Part shown: positions 16,178 through 26,596 of the stretch, in pieces
How the letters are laid out: every line of letters begins with the position of its first letter
Numbering within the stretch: position 1 is the first letter of the stretch
From: Acidimicrobiales bacterium
GTDB taxonomy: Bacteria > Actinomycetota > Acidimicrobiia > Acidimicrobiales > Aldehydirespiratoraceae
Direction of reading: 5' to 3'
Length of the DNA: 64,000 bases
NCBI GenBank assembly: GCA_029263195.1
Contig: JAJCXX010000048.1
Span: forward strand, 1-64,000
Position numbers and translations under genes: made by a program
Notes under the pieces: model-generated
What the model saw: only the letters and a program-made list of their open reading frames with translations
The model's database searches: none
What the model was told of the DNA's origin: nothing

Positions 16178-19100
16178 AGGCCAACGCCCCCGAGAAGGCT
16201 CTGCTGACCGATCTCGATGCCCTCGTGGTATTCCTGAAGACTCCTCACCTCGAGAGTGTGCCCCATCCAGTCGCGAAGACCGTTGGCCGCGGCCAATCCG
16301 GCTGCAGCGGTGGTGAGCAACGGCACGTTGGCCAGCCCGGCCGCTCGCCGTATGTAGCGACCATCGGCCCGCGGTCCCCTTCCTCTCGGGGAATTGACGA
16401 CGAGCTGCACATCTCCACGCTCGATCAACTCAACTGCATTGATCCCGATCGAATCATCGAGCTTGGCGACGTCGATGCCGACATCGATTCCGGCATCGCG
16501 CAGCGCTGCGGCGGTGCCCGAGGTGGCAACGATCGAGAATCCGAGCTCGCGGAACCCCCGGGCCGCCTTGACCCCGGTGGCCTTGTCGCGGTCGGCCAGC
16601 GACATGAAGACGGCTCCGGATTCGGGAAGCCGAGTTCCAGCCGAGAGCTCAGCCTTGACGAACGCGAGTCCCGGGGTGAGATCGATGCCCATCACCTCGC
16701 CGGTCGATCTCATTTCCGGGCCCAGAACGGCGTCGGCCTCGGGGAACCGGTTGAACGGCATCACCGCCTCCTTGACGGCCACGTGGTCGGAGACCACCGG
16801 ACGGCAGAGCAGGCCTTCGGTGCGGAGTTCGGCGAGCGTCGCACCCAGCATCACCCTTGCTGCCACCTTTGCCAGCGGAACACCGGTGGCCTTGGCCACG
16901 AACGGCACCGTTCGAGACGCTCGCGGGTTGGCTTCGATCACGAATACTTGACTGGCCTTCACCGCGAATTGGACGTTGATCAGTCCGACGACCTCCAATG
17001 CCGCCGCTATCTGACGGGTGTAGTCCTCGATCACCGCCACGGTCTCGGTTCCGAGTTGCTGAGGCGGAATTGAGCAGGCCGAGTCGCCGCTGTGAACTCC
17101 AGCCTCCTCGACATGCTCCATCACCGCTCCGATGACCACGTCGCCGATGTGGTCGCGGATTGCGTCGACATCGACCTCGGTGGCGTCTTCCAAGAAACGG
17201 TCGACCAGAACCGGGCGTTCGGCCGACAGGCCTCCCTCTTTGCCCAGTGAACCGAATCTGGCCATTTCCGCCATGGCCCTGGTGAGATCGGAGTCGTCGT
17301 AGACGATTTCCATCGCCCGGCCGCCCAGCACATACGACGGACGCACCAGGGCCGGATAACCGATTCGGGCGGTGATCTCGAGAGCATCCTCGATTTCGAC
17401 CGCGGTGCCGCCGGCCGGCTGGGGTATCTCGAGACGCGAACACAGAGAGTTCCAGAGGTTGCGGTCTTCAGCGAGGTCGATCGATGCCGCGGTCGTACCG
17501 AGGACCAGTTCCGGGGATAGTCGGTTCGCCAGCTTCAACGGAGTCTGACCGCCGAGCGAGACGATGACCCCGATCGGCTTCTCGGCTTCGATCACCGCCG
17601 TGACGTCCTCAAAGGTGATGGGTTCGAAGTAGAGACGATCCGAGGTGTCGTAGTCGGTGGACACCGTCTCCGGATTGCAATTGACCATCACCGTCTCATA
17701 TCCGGCTTCGCGGAGAGCGAAGCTGGCATGCACACAGCAGTAGTCGAACTCGATGCCCTGACCGATCCGGTTGGGGCCCGACCCGAGAATGATCACACGG
17801 TCTCTGACCCCAGGAGTGACCTCGTCGGTGTCTTCGTAGGTCGAGTAGTGGTACGGCGTGGAGGCCTCGAACTCGGCCGCGCAGGTATCGACGGTCTTGA
17901 ACGTGACCTCTACGCCGGCCGCGTCGCGGGCCGCACGGACCTCTCCCTCGGATACCTCCCAGATGTAGGCCAACTGAACATCTGAAAATCCGAGTTGTTT
18001 GGCTCGACGAATATCACGGCGCGACGCCGAACCAATGCTGAGCGTATGAAGATGAGCTCGCTCCTCGGTGATCATCGAGATCTGGTCGAGAAACCATGGA
18101 TCGACTCTCGTCGTCTCATGGATCAGCTCGACGGAGATGCCTCGCCGCAGGAGTGCTTCGAGTTGGAACGGCCGGTCGGGGGTGGCGACCGCCGCCAGAG
18201 CCAACAGATCGCGGTCGGAGTGTGCATCGAAAGTTGACTCTCCCCGATCAGCGTTGAGACCGGCTCGACCCTGTTCCAGCGATCTCAGCGCCTTCTGCAG
18301 CGACTCTGGGAAGGTACGACCGATCGCCATCACCTCACCCACCGATTGCATCGACGTGCCGAGAATTCCACTCGTGCCAGGGAACTTCTCGAAGGCCCAA
18401 CGAGGCACCTTGGTGACCACGTAGTCGATCGACGGCTCGAACGAGGCCGGGGTCTCGCGCGTGATGTCGTTGGGGATTTCGTCGAGCGTGTAGCCGACCG
18501 CGAGCTTGGCTGCGATCTTGGCGATCGGGAACCCCGTGGCCTTCGACGCCAGAGCCGACGAACGGCTGACCCGCGGGTTCATCTCGATGACGACCTGGCG
18601 ACCGTCAGCGGGATCAACGGCGAACTGCACGTTGGAGCCGCCGGTCTCGACGCCGACCCTCCGAATACATGCGAACGCCGCGTCGCGCATGCTCTGGTAC
18701 TCAACATCGGAGAGCGTCTGGGCCGGAGCGACGGTGATCGAGTCGCCGGTGTGGACTCCCATCGGGTCGAGATTCTCTATCGAGCAGATGACCACGCAAT
18801 TGTCGGCGTGATCTCGCATCACCTCGAGCTCGAACTCCTTCCACCCCGCTATCGATTCCTCGATGAGGATCTCGCCGATGGGGCTGGCGTTCAGCCCTTC
18901 CGCGATGGCCCGCTCGAACTCCTTCGGCGTGGTGGCGATCGCGGTGCCACGTCCTCCGAGAATGTAGGCAGGGCGAATGATCACCGGCAGTCCGACCTCG
19001 GCGAGCACCGAATGGGACTCCGTCATCGAGCGAGCCGTGCCCGACCTCGCCACCTCGATCCCGATCTCCTGCATCGCCACCTTGAACTGTTCGCGGTTCT

Positions 19101-19479
19101 CGGCCGTGGCGATTGCTGCAGCGTCGGCTCCGATCAGTTCGACATCGTTGTCGGTGAGTACTCCGGCGTGCTCCAACTCCATCGCCAGGTTGAGACCGGT
19201 CTGGCCTCCCAGGGTGGGCAGGAGAGCATCGGGCTTCTCTTTCTCGATGATCTTCGTGAGCACACTCGCATCGAGTGGTTCGATGTAGGTGGCATCGGCG
19301 AAGTCTGGGTCGGTCATGATCGTGGCCGGATTCGAATTCGCCAGGATGACCCTGTACCCCTCCTCGCTCAGGGCTCGGCAGGCCTGAGTGCCGGAATAGT
19401 CGAACTCGCAGGCCTGACCGATCACGATCGGCCCGGAGCCGATGATGAGAATTGACTCGAGATCGGTTCGGCGCGGCAT
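16174..19479 (-). CDS. carB: carbamoyl-phosphate synthase large subunit
   Basis: Builds carbamoyl phosphate for pyrimidines and arginine from bicarbonate, ATP and ammonia passed on by CarA. The 1101 residues carry the duplicated ATP-grasp fold. Each half opens with its own glycine-rich segment: [20 protein letters not shown] in the first and [19 protein letters not shown] in the second. The C-terminal MGS-like allosteric domain (about 950-1101) is present. The ATG at 19479 shares one base with the carA stop (TGATG). The frame stays open upstream across carA but has no CarB homology there. Confidence 0.97.
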   Translation of the reverse strand: MPRRTDLESILIIGSGPIVIGQACEFDYSGTQACRALSEEGYRVILANSNPATIMTDPDFADATYIEPLDASVLTKIIEKEKPDALLPTLGGQTGLNLAMELEHAGVLTDNDVELIGADAAAIATAENREQFKVAMQEIGIEVARSGTARSMTESHSVLAEVGLPVIIRPAYILGGRGTAIATTPKEFERAIAEGLNASPIGEILIEESIAGWKEFELEVMRDHADNCVVICSIENLDPMGVHTGDSITVAPAQTLSDVEYQSMRDAAFACIRRVGVETGGSNVQFAVDPADGRQVVIEMNPRVSRSSALASKATGFPIAKIAAKLAVGYTLDEIPNDITRETPASFEPSIDYVVTKVPRWAFEKFPGTSGILGTSMQSVGEVMAIGRTFPESLQKALRSLEQGRAGLNADRGESTFDAHSDRDLLALAAVATPDRPFQLEALLRRGISVELIHETTRVDPWFLDQISMITEERAHLHTLSIGSASRRDIRRAKQLGFSDVQLAYIWEVSEGEVRAARDAAGVEVTFKTVDTCAAEFEASTPYHYSTYEDTDEVTPGVRDRVIILGSGPNRIGQGIEFDYCCVHASFALREAGYETVMVNCNPETVSTDYDTSDRLYFEPITFEDVTAVIEAEKPIGVIVSLGGQTPLKLANRLSPELVLGTTAASIDLAEDRNLWNSLCSRLEIPQPAGGTAVEIEDALEITARIGYPALVRPSYVLGGRAMEIVYDDSDLTRAMAEMARFGSLGKEGGLSAERPVLVDRFLEDATEVDVDAIRDHIGDVVIGAVMEHVEEAGVHSGDSACSIPPQQLGTETVAVIEDYTRQIAAALEVVGLINVQFAVKASQVFVIEANPRASRTVPFVAKATGVPLAKVAARVMLGATLAELRTEGLLCRPVVSDHVAVKEAVMPFNRFPEADAVLGPEMRSTGEVMGIDLTPGLAFVKAELSAGTRLPESGAVFMSLADRDKATGVKAARGFRELGFSIVATSGTAAALRDAGIDVGIDVAKLDDSIGINAVELIERGDVQLVVNSPRGRGPRADGRYIRRAAGLANVPLLTTAAAGLAAANGLRDWMGHTLEVRSLQEYHEGIEIGQQSLLGGVGL

Positions 19480-20573
19480 CAGGCGGCAACGTCTCGGTTG
19501 GCATCGATCAGTTCGGCGAACTGTCCGAACAGGTATCGGGAGTCGTGAGGACCGGGCCCGGCCTCCGGGTGGTACTGCACGCTGAACGCCGGAATATCGT
19601 CGGCCACCATGCCTTCCAGCACCCCGTCGTTGAGACAGACGTGGGTCTCGCTGACACCCGGAACAGAGCCACTCTCCACCGCGAAGTTGTGATTCTGACT
19701 GGTTATCTCGACCCGACCGGTGCGGTTGTCGCGCACGGGAACGTTTCCGCCGTGATGGCCGAACTTCATCTTGAACGTCCGGCCGCCCATCGCCAACGAC
19801 AGGATCTGATGCCCGAGACAGATGCCGAATATCGGGACTCGGCCCAGCAGGGCGGCCAGTTCGGTAATGATTGGAACGGCCTGCGCCGGGTCGCCCGGGC
19901 CGTTGGACAAAAAGACGCCGTCGGGACGCAAGGCGAGCACGTCTGCAGCAGTGGTACCGGCCGGCACCACGATGACCGTGGCGATCTCCGCGAGATGGCG
20001 CAGCATCGCTGCCTTCACGCCGAAGTCGTAGGCGACGATCAGGCGCGGCCCGTCGCCGAACGTGTATGCCTCGGCCGTCGTGACCGAGCCGATCAGATCG
20101 ATGCCTCCGGTTCCGGGGTCGTCGCAAGCTGCACTGAGCAGAGTCGGGCGGTCGGCGCTGCCGAAGGCCCCGACCATCGAGCCCGAGTCGCGGATATGTC
20201 GGGTCAGTCGCCGGGTGTCGATTCCACCGATGGCCGCGATCTGGTGGCGACGCAGGAACGAGTTGAGGTCGCCTTCGCTGCGCCAGTTGCTGTGGCGTCG
20301 GGCCAAGTCGCGGACTATGACACCCCGACAGTACGGACGACCGGATTCGTCGTCGGCGCTGGTCACGCCGTAGTTGCCGATGTGGGGATAGGTGAAGGTG
20401 ATGATTTGACCCGCGTACGACGGATCAGTGATCACCTCCTGGTAGCCGGTGAGAACGGTGTTGAACACGACCTCGCCGACCGCCAGACCGTCGGACAACT
20501 CAGCCCCGAGACCTTCACCCTCGAATATCTCTCCGTCCGACATCACCAGTTGGTACTGGCGGATGATGGTCAC
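19479..20573 (-). CDS. carA: carbamoyl-phosphate synthase small subunit
   Basis: Glutaminase partner of CarB, 364 residues. The N-terminal CPSase_sm_chain domain contains [17 protein letters not shown]. The class I glutamine amidotransferase domain has the nucleophile elbow [13 protein letters not shown] with the catalytic cysteine, and the [10 protein letters not shown] segment with His and Glu. The start is GTG, overlapping the pyrC stop as GTGA. Confidence 0.97.
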   Translation of the reverse strand: MTIIRQYQLVMSDGEIFEGEGLGAELSDGLAVGEVVFNTVLTGYQEVITDPSYAGQIITFTYPHIGNYGVTSADDESGRPYCRGVIVRDLARRHSNWRSEGDLNSFLRRHQIAAIGGIDTRRLTRHIRDSGSMVGAFGSADRPTLLSAACDDPGTGGIDLIGSVTTAEAYTFGDGPRLIVAYDFGVKAAMLRHLAEIATVIVVPAGTTAADVLALRPDGVFLSNGPGDPAQAVPIITELAALLGRVPIFGICLGHQILSLAMGGRTFKMKFGHHGGNVPVRDNRTGRVEITSQNHNFAVESGSVPGVSETHVCLNDGVLEGMVADDIPAFSVQYHPEAGPGPHDSRYLFGQFAELIDANRDVAA

Positions 20574-21871
20574 CGCTGGGCGTCTCCATCGACAACCACG
20601 GGTTGCCCTCGCAGGATGGTGTGGCGGACCTTGCCTTTCACCTTCCGTCCCTCATATGGAGTGTTGGTGCTCCGGCTCGCCATGGCCTCTCCCGACACCA
20701 CCCACTCCATTTCGGGATCGATCACGACGATGTTGGCCGCTCCCCCAACGGCTATCGGTCCACCATGAACGGGATCCAGCCCAGCGATGACAGCTGGACG
20801 CCAGGACATCAGGGCGAGAATGTCTTCGATCGGGAGGTCCAATTCGGTGTTGGCGAGAGCGAACGCGGTCTCGAGCCCGAGCATGCCCGGTGGGGCATCG
20901 GCGAAGGTCCGGTCCTTGTCGTGGGAGGTGTGGGGGGCATGATCGGTGGCGATCGCATCGATGGTTCCGTCGGCCAAACCCTGCTTGATCGCTTGCACAT
21001 CAGCATCGGTGCGTAACGGCGGGTGAACCTTGAACACCGGATCGAACGATGCACAGCACTCATCCAGGAGCGTGAAGTGATGGGTTGTCGCTTCGGCGGT
21101 GATCGGAAGACCCGCGGCCTTGGCGGCCCTCACCATTGCGACGGAACCGGCCGTCGAAAGATGCTGGAAATGGATTCGCCCTCCGGTGAGGCGACTCATC
21201 GCAATGTCGCGCATCACCATGAGTTCCTCGGCCTCAGCGGGCTGCCCCGGGATGCCGAGACTGCTCGACACTCGGCCCTCGTGCATGAGACTTCCCTCGC
21301 TGAGCGCCTCGACCTCACAGTGCTGAGCGAGCACGATTGGACGCCCACCCGTGAGGTGGGACAGCGACCCGGCGTACTCGAGAGCGGTGCGCATCAGCCG
21401 GTCGTCCTGAACTCCGCTTCCGTCGTCGGTGAACAACCGGACTCCGGCCCGCACCATCTCGGCCATCGGAGCCAGCGCCTTGCCCCTGCGGCCGACCGTG
21501 ATCGCGCCCGAAGTGCGCACGTCGCAGGCTGTATCTCGACCCAGTTCGAGTACCTCGGTGACCATTGGCGCGCAGTCGACGGTCGGGGTCGTGTTGGGCA
21601 TGGCCAGCACTGCGGTGAATCCACCCAGCGCTGCGCCTCGTGCGCCGGACTCGATCGTTTCGGCTTCCTCGCGTCCGGGCTCACGAAGGTGGACGTGGAG
21701 GTCGACGAAGCCCGGAGCGACCACGCACCCGGAGGCATCGAGGGAGTCGTCGGCATCCAATCCCGGACCAACCGCCAACACGCTGCCGTCGGGACCGACG
21801 ACCACATCGGAGCGGCGAGTACCGGTGGAGTCGATGATCGTGCCGCCGCGAATGGCCAGTGTGCGGCTCAT
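20570..21871 (-). CDS. pyrC: dihydroorotase
   Basis: Zinc amidohydrolase that cyclises carbamoyl aspartate, 433 residues, type I. The metal ligands are visible as DLHVHLREPG near the N-terminus, histidines in QHCEVE and FQHLST, and the aspartate in ATDHAPHTSHDK. The ATG at 21871 overlaps the pyrB stop as ATGA. The frame is open upstream but lies inside pyrB. Confidence 0.96.
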   Translation of the reverse strand: MSRTLAIRGGTIIDSTGTRRSDVVVGPDGSVLAVGPGLDADDSLDASGCVVAPGFVDLHVHLREPGREEAETIESGARGAALGGFTAVLAMPNTTPTVDCAPMVTEVLELGRDTACDVRTSGAITVGRRGKALAPMAEMVRAGVRLFTDDGSGVQDDRLMRTALEYAGSLSHLTGGRPIVLAQHCEVEALSEGSLMHEGRVSSSLGIPGQPAEAEELMVMRDIAMSRLTGGRIHFQHLSTAGSVAMVRAAKAAGLPITAEATTHHFTLLDECCASFDPVFKVHPPLRTDADVQAIKQGLADGTIDAIATDHAPHTSHDKDRTFADAPPGMLGLETAFALANTELDLPIEDILALMSWRPAVIAGLDPVHGGPIAVGGAANIVVIDPEMEWVVSGEAMASRSTNTPYEGRKVKGKVRHTILRGQPVVVDGDAQR

Positions 21872-22821
21872 GCTGCGGCAACTTTCTCGTCGACCAGGTC
21901 GAGTCCGGACCCGAGCAGGAGGAAGAGCACCGCCATCCTCACCGCCACCCCGCTGGTTACCTGTTCGTCCATCACCGCGTTGGGCAGGTCGGCCACCGTG
22001 CCGTCGATCTCGACGCCGCGGTTCATGGGACCCGGATGCATTATCAGGGCGTGCGGTGGAAGCCTGGAGGCTCGGCGATGATCGAGCCCCCACTCATTGT
22101 GGAACTCCCGAAGTGTCGGGACATAGGACTGTTCCTGACGCTCGAGTTGCATTCGCAGCAGGTAACAGATGTCGGTGTCCTCGATCACGGAGTCGAGATC
22201 GTGGGTGACCTCCACAGGCCAGCCGTCGAGATCGGCCGGAAGGAGCGTTCGCGGCGCCACGAGCGTCACTTCGGCTCCCATCTCGGTGAAGCCGTGGACG
22301 TTGGATCGCGCCACCCGTGAGTGCTTGATATCGCCAACGAGAGCCACCCGACGCCCGTCGAGGTCGCCGAGGTGACTTCGCGCTGTGTGCAGATCGAGAA
22401 GGGTCTGGGTGGGGTGCTGATTCCAGCCATCGCCCGCATTGATTACCGAGGCATCGACCCATTCGGATATGCGGTTTGGTGCCCCGGCATCTCTGTGGCG
22501 AACCACGACGCCGTCGATTCCCATGGCCTCGATGGTGGCGACGGTGTCGCGAAGCGACTCTCCCTTGCTCACCGACGAGGTGCTGACGCTGAAGTTCATG
22601 GTGTCGGCCGACAACCGCTTGGCCGCGGTCTCGAACGAGAGACGGGTGCGGGTTGAGTCCTCATAGAAGAGCCAGGCGATGGTCTTGCCCCTGAGCGCAG
22701 GCACTTTCGGGATCGGCCGCTCGCCGACCTCGGCGAAGGACTCTGTGAGGTTGAGGATCTGCTCGATGGCATCTCGGTCGAGATCAGCAATTGTGAGCAG
22801 GTGCTTGGTGTCGTTGGTCAT
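21868..22821 (-). CDS. pyrB: aspartate carbamoyltransferase
   Basis: Catalytic subunit that joins carbamoyl phosphate and aspartate, 317 residues. The carbamoyl-phosphate motif FYEDSTRTRLSFETAAKRL is intact, as are GDGWNQHPTQTLLD and the HPGPMNRGVEID segment. No pyrI regulatory gene is present, so control is expected through PyrR. The ATG overlaps the pyrR stop as ATGA. Confidence 0.97.
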   Translation of the reverse strand: MTNDTKHLLTIADLDRDAIEQILNLTESFAEVGERPIPKVPALRGKTIAWLFYEDSTRTRLSFETAAKRLSADTMNFSVSTSSVSKGESLRDTVATIEAMGIDGVVVRHRDAGAPNRISEWVDASVINAGDGWNQHPTQTLLDLHTARSHLGDLDGRRVALVGDIKHSRVARSNVHGFTEMGAEVTLVAPRTLLPADLDGWPVEVTHDLDSVIEDTDICYLLRMQLERQEQSYVPTLREFHNEWGLDHRRASRLPPHALIMHPGPMNRGVEIDGTVADLPNAVMDEQVTSGVAVRMAVLFLLLGSGLDLVDEKVAAA

Positions 22822-23384
22822 GTCAGTTCTCCGAGGTCGACACCGTCGCCGTGCACGTCGACCATCTCGTCGCGCCGGGTCGGCAAGTTCTTGCCGATGT
22901 AGTCGGGCCGTATCGGAAGCTCACGGTGACCCCTATCGACCATCACGGCCAGTTGGACCGCGGCCGGCCGGCCGTAGGAGTGGATGGCATCGAGAGCCGC
23001 TCGCACTGTGCGGCCGGTGTAGAGCACATCGTCGACCAGCACTATCACCTTGCCGGTCGGGTCGACCGGAATGTCGGTGGCGGCCTCTGGCATCACGGGC
23101 CGTATCCCGAAGTCGTCGCGATGCATGGTGGCGTCGAGCGTGCCCACCGGAACGTCGGCCCCTTCGATCTCGCGGATGGCCTCGCCCAGCTGGTTGGCCA
23201 AGTCGACACCTCCGGTCTGCATCCCGATCAGCACAAGTTGATCCGAACCGGAGTTTCGTTCGAGTATCTCGTGAGCCATTCGCCGAAGCGCCCGGTCGAC
23301 GTCGTCGGCCGACATGACCCGACTACGTGCCTTGAAGGCGCCTTCCGCTCGAGGCTCCGCTGAGCGCCTTTCGCGCTTTCCCAT
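22818..23384 (-). CDS. pyrR: pyr operon regulator PyrR
   Basis: RNA-binding regulator of pyrimidine genes with uracil phosphoribosyltransferase homology, 188 residues. The PRPP loop reads VIVLVDDVLYTGRTVRAALD, and IGMQTGGVDLANQLGEAI is the family N-terminal part. The start ATG at 23384 has GAGAG about 5 bases upstream. That ribosome site lies directly after a bulged hairpin at 23395-23437 that fits a PyrR-binding loop, so the protein probably represses its own operon at translation. pyrB, pyrC, carA, carB, pyrD and pyrF follow in overlapping order. Confidence 0.95.
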   Translation of the reverse strand: MGKRERRSAEPRAEGAFKARSRVMSADDVDRALRRMAHEILERNSGSDQLVLIGMQTGGVDLANQLGEAIREIEGADVPVGTLDATMHRDDFGIRPVMPEAATDIPVDPTGKVIVLVDDVLYTGRTVRAALDAIHSYGRPAAVQLAVMVDRGHRELPIRPDYIGKNLPTRRDEMVDVHGDGVDLGELT

Positions 23385-23394
23385 ATCGTCTCTC

Positions 23395-23437
23395 TTTCGT
23401 CCGTATGGGCCTCGCTGAACCCATTTCACGGTCGAAA
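23395..23437 (-). promoter_or_regulatory. putative PyrR-binding hairpin before pyrR
   Basis: The minus-strand RNA can fold into a 14-bp stem in three parts: UUUCG/CGAAA, an A-A mismatch, CCGU/ACGG, a 5'-side GAA bulge, then AUGGG/CCCAU. The terminal loop is UUCAGCGAGG. This matches the PyrR-binding loop architecture of a lower stem, purine-rich 5' bulge, upper stem and a loop near UCCAGAGAGG (8 of 10 bases). The 3' arm ends where the GAGAG ribosome site starts. In Mycobacterium smegmatis PyrR represses translation through such a loop; the same mode is inferred here. Confidence 0.7.
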
Positions 23438-23497
23438 ACGAAACGTATCACGACTCGATGAGTCTGCCGTTCCAATGCGGGCGATATTCGAAAGTAT

Positions 23498-24031
23498 TCA
23501 GATCGTGGCGACGAACACGGCTGGCCGATCGTCCGAAGCAGGCCGGATTTCGATGAATCCGGCGTTGGCGGCGACGCTCCGGGATGCCTCGTTGGCGTCA
23601 TCGATTTCGGCCATGAGAGCCCCGAATCCACCTTCATTGAGGAGCCAGGCCGTGGTCAATGCGACCGCCTCGGAGGCGACGCCTCGTCGGCGCTCGTCCT
23701 TGGCGACCCACCAGCCGATCAGCGCGGCCCGCCTGACCGGATCGATTCGAGAGATCCCGACCTCACCCATCACGCGGTCGTCGTGCGGGTCGCTTGCCAC
23801 CAGATCCATGGCGAGTTGAGTCCTGGCGCGCAACTTCGCGCCTTCGATCCATCTTCGCGCCGCCTCGACCGACCGATCTCCAGGTGGGGTCGAACCAGCA
23901 GCGATGTCGGGGTTCGACCAGGCCTCGGCCAGGGCGGGCGCGTCGTCGACATTCCATGGGCGCACCATCACTGCGACGCCGATCAGATTCGGTGGAGAAA
24001 GGTTCAGCACCCGACCGCCCTCGACATCCAT
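23498..24031 (-). CDS. GNAT-family N-acetyltransferase
   Basis: A 177-residue acetyltransferase of the RimJ/RimL branch. The acetyl-CoA pyrophosphate loop is seen in WWVAKDERRRGVASEAV, followed by the beta bulge AEIDDANEASRSVAANAGF. Substrate unknown; relatives modify ribosomal protein N-termini or small molecules. It is 11 bp after nusB on the same strand and ends 60 bp before the PyrR hairpin, so the pyr promoter must lie between or within its 3' end. Confidence 0.8.
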   Translation of the reverse strand: MDVEGGRVLNLSPPNLIGVAVMVRPWNVDDAPALAEAWSNPDIAAGSTPPGDRSVEAARRWIEGAKLRARTQLAMDLVASDPHDDRVMGEVGISRIDPVRRAALIGWWVAKDERRRGVASEAVALTTAWLLNEGGFGALMAEIDDANEASRSVAANAGFIEIRPASDDRPAVFVATI

Positions 24032-24042
24032 GAAGTGGCGAC

Positions 24043-24456
24043 TCAGTCCCCGCGAGCCTCATCGGACACGGCTCGCAACAACCCATTGAGGAATTTCGGT
24101 GAATCCTCGCCGGAATACTGGGTGGCCAACTCGACAGCCTCCGACAGAATCACCCCGGTAGGGACGTCAGCTCTCTCGGTGAGCTCCCACGTGGCCATCG
24201 ACGCTATGACCCGGTCGACCACGGCCATTCGGCCGATTCGCCAGCTCTTCAGGTTGCGTGAGATCAACGACTCGATGGATTCGCGAGCGGCATCGACACC
24301 GAGCGCCATGGCGATGGCGTAGTCGTCGAACTCGACGGTGCGACCGTCGAGAATCGACTCCACTGTCGAAGACGCCACGGCCGCCTCGTAGAGAACAGCG
24401 AGAGCCTCCTCGCGGGCCTCGCGGCGCCGACCGAGGCCGGGGACGGAATCGGTCAC
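24043..24456 (-). CDS. nusB: transcription antitermination factor NusB
   Basis: RNA-binding protein that pairs with NusE/S10 at boxA sites in rRNA operons. The 137 residues are all helical, start with [16 protein letters not shown] and end with the [10 protein letters not shown] signature. The GTG start overlaps the efp stop as GTGA, the common efp-nusB arrangement. Confidence 0.93.
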   Translation of the reverse strand: MTDSVPGLGRRREAREEALAVLYEAAVASSTVESILDGRTVEFDDYAIAMALGVDAARESIESLISRNLKSWRIGRMAVVDRVIASMATWELTERADVPTGVILSEAVELATQYSGEDSPKFLNGLLRAVSDEARGD

Positions 24457-25016
24457 GCTCGGCTCAGGTAGGCACCGGTGCGGGTATCGACCTTCACCCG
24501 TTCGTTGGGATCGATGAACAGGGGGACCTGAACCACGAGGCCGGTCTCGAGGGTGGCCGGCTTGGTGCCGCCAGACACGCGATCGCCTTGGATACCGGGT
24601 TCGGTCTGGGAGATCGTCAGCTCGACCGCCGCGGGAAGATCCGTTCCGACGATCTCACTGCCGAACATCAACAACACGGCAGTGGAGTTCTCGATGACGT
24701 AGTTGACGGCGTCGCCGAGGGCCTCCGGAGCCACGTGAATCTGGTCGTAGGACTCGTTGTCCATGAACACGTAGTCGGAGCCGTCGCGGTAGAGAAACTG
24801 CATCTCACGCTTGTCGATCGTGGCCCGCTCGACCTTTTCGCCGGCGCGGAACGTGCGGTCGATCACGGCACCGGTACGCACGTTCTTGATGGTGGTTCGA
24901 ACGAATGCATGGCCCTTTCCGGGCTTCACATGCTGAAAGTCGACCACCTGGAAGAGCCCGCCGTCGAGCTCGAGCGCCATACCGTTCTTCAGATCATTGG
25001 TGGTGATGATGGCCAT
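24453..25016 (-). CDS. efp: elongation factor P
   Basis: Relieves ribosome stalling on polyproline stretches. The 187 residues form three beta-barrel domains. The loop that reaches the peptidyl centre reads [12 protein letters not shown], with lysine at about position 32 where E. coli carries a modified lysine. No epmA or epmB was seen nearby. The gene lies 14 bp after pepQ. Confidence 0.96.
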   Translation of the reverse strand: MAIITTNDLKNGMALELDGGLFQVVDFQHVKPGKGHAFVRTTIKNVRTGAVIDRTFRAGEKVERATIDKREMQFLYRDGSDYVFMDNESYDQIHVAPEALGDAVNYVIENSTAVLLMFGSEIVGTDLPAAVELTISQTEPGIQGDRVSGGTKPATLETGLVVQVPLFIDPNERVKVDTRTGAYLSRA

Positions 25017-25030
25017 TGGCGTCTCCGTGT

Positions 25031-26131
25031 TCAGACAAGTGGATTCTTCGGGAACCGGGTGAGAACCCGGGATCCGTCAGGGGTCACGACGACTGTGTCC
25101 TCGATCCGCACGCCACCGAGTTCGGCGACGTAGATACCTGGCTCAACCGTGAGTACGTGACCCGGCTGGAGGATACCGGTGTTGCCCTTCCTGACCGCCG
25201 GAAGTTCGTGGATGTCGAGGCCGACGCCATGGCCGGTGCCATGGCCGAAATGGTCGCCGTAGCCGGCGGCATCGATCACTCCTCGACAAGCTGAGTCGAC
25301 CGTTCCGGCTTCGACCCCTGCGGCAAGGCTCTCGACGCCGGCGTGTTGGGCTTCGGCAACAACCTCGAGCAGCGTCGAGATTTCGTCGGTGGCGGGACCA
25401 TCACCGACAACGAAGGTGCGGGTCATGTCGCTTCGATACCCGTCCACGACAGCCCCGCAATCGACCACGAGAAGGTCGCCGTCCTGCATGGTGCGGTCGC
25501 CGGGCGTGGCGTGGGGCAGGGCGGAGTTGGGGCCGGTGGCGACGATCGTGTCGAACGAAGGACCAGCCGATCCGCGGCGGCGCATGCCGGCGTCGATCGC
25601 CGCCGCGAGATCAAGCTCGCTGGTCCCGCGCTTGATCAACTCGACCGCTTCGGCCAACGCCTCATCGACAATTGAGGCTGCGGCTTCGATACGCGCCAGT
25701 TCGGCCGACGTCTTGACACTCCTCAGTTCGAGTACCAGCGCATCAGTTGCCACAACCTCGCCGTCGATGGCATCGACCCACGCTCGCTGTGCCGACCAGG
25801 TGATGGACGAGGCCTCGAGACCGACCTGAGCCGAGTCTCGAAGACGTTCCGCTCCGACTCCGAACGGACTCGGCGAGATCTCGACACCGGACCCGCACTC
25901 GGATTCCGACAGTTGAAGCGGAGCCTGACTCTGGTAACGCGAGTCGGTGATCAGCGTTGACCCGGCGGGGGTGATGATCAGCACTCCGGTGGACCCGGTG
26001 AATCCGGTGCACCATCTGATGTTGCTCCGATCGGTGACGATGAGGGAATCGCATCCCGCCGATCCGAGGAGATCCATCAATGAATCGATTCGGCCGGCAA
26101 CCGACAGCGGAGGCAATCCGGAATCGGTCAC
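25031..26131 (-). CDS. pepQ: M24-family aminopeptidase (Xaa-Pro type)
   Basis: A 366-residue metallopeptidase with an N-terminal creatinase-like domain (about 1-135) and a C-terminal pita-bread domain. Metal ligands are visible: [20 protein letters not shown] with the two aspartates, [13 protein letters not shown] with the first histidine, then VEPGIYV and the final RIEDTVVV glutamate. It probably cleaves peptides with proline at position 2. The gene overlaps aroQ as ATGA, the order aroQ-pepQ-efp-nusB seen in many Gram-positives. The pepQ/pepP distinction is uncertain. Confidence 0.85.
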   Translation of the reverse strand: MTDSGLPPLSVAGRIDSLMDLLGSAGCDSLIVTDRSNIRWCTGFTGSTGVLIITPAGSTLITDSRYQSQAPLQLSESECGSGVEISPSPFGVGAERLRDSAQVGLEASSITWSAQRAWVDAIDGEVVATDALVLELRSVKTSAELARIEAAASIVDEALAEAVELIKRGTSELDLAAAIDAGMRRRGSAGPSFDTIVATGPNSALPHATPGDRTMQDGDLLVVDCGAVVDGYRSDMTRTFVVGDGPATDEISTLLEVVAEAQHAGVESLAAGVEAGTVDSACRGVIDAAGYGDHFGHGTGHGVGLDIHELPAVRKGNTGILQPGHVLTVEPGIYVAELGGVRIEDTVVVTPDGSRVLTRFPKNPLV

Positions 26132-26571
26132 GACAATTCGGCGGCCACTGCATCGATGGCGAGCACGTAGCCGTGACCACCGAAACCACTGATCGATCCG
26201 GTGGCAACCGGGGCCACCACCGAAGTTCGACGCCAGGGTTCACGGGAGTCGGGGTTTGACAGATGAAGCTCGACAACCACGCCGTCGAACGCGGCCAGGG
26301 CATCGTGGATGGCCCACGACGAGTGCGTGAACGCGCCGGGGTTGATCACGATCGCGGCCGCTACCCCGCGCGCGGAGTGGATCGCGTCGATGAGGTCGCC
26401 CTCACTGTTCGACTGCACATGTCTGAGCGAGAGTCCATGACTTTCTGCGGTGGCGGTGGCCGACGCCACGTGATCGGCGAGGGTGGCAGTTCCGTAGACC
26501 GATGGCTCACGGTCGCCGAGCAGGTTCAGGTTGGCGCCCGAAAGCAACAGTACCGATGGGATTGTTGTCAT
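26128..26571 (-). CDS. aroQ: type II 3-dehydroquinate dehydratase
   Basis: Third shikimate-pathway step, 147 residues, the usual small dodecamer-forming form. The catalytic loop is LSGANLNLLGDREPSVYG with the active arginine and tyrosine, followed by INPGAFTHSSWAIHDAL and the HLSNPDSREPWR region. The C-terminal SISGFGGHGY segment is also standard. Confidence 0.96.
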   Translation of the reverse strand: MTTIPSVLLLSGANLNLLGDREPSVYGTATLADHVASATATAESHGLSLRHVQSNSEGDLIDAIHSARGVAAAIVINPGAFTHSSWAIHDALAAFDGVVVELHLSNPDSREPWRRTSVVAPVATGSISGFGGHGYVLAIDAVAAELS

Positions 26572-26596
26572 GGTCGTGTCTCCAGATTCATCGGAC

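Noticed and set aside
19480-20127. Extended N-terminus for CarB
   Set aside because: The extra residues lie inside carA in another frame; CarB homology starts exactly at the TGATG overlap.
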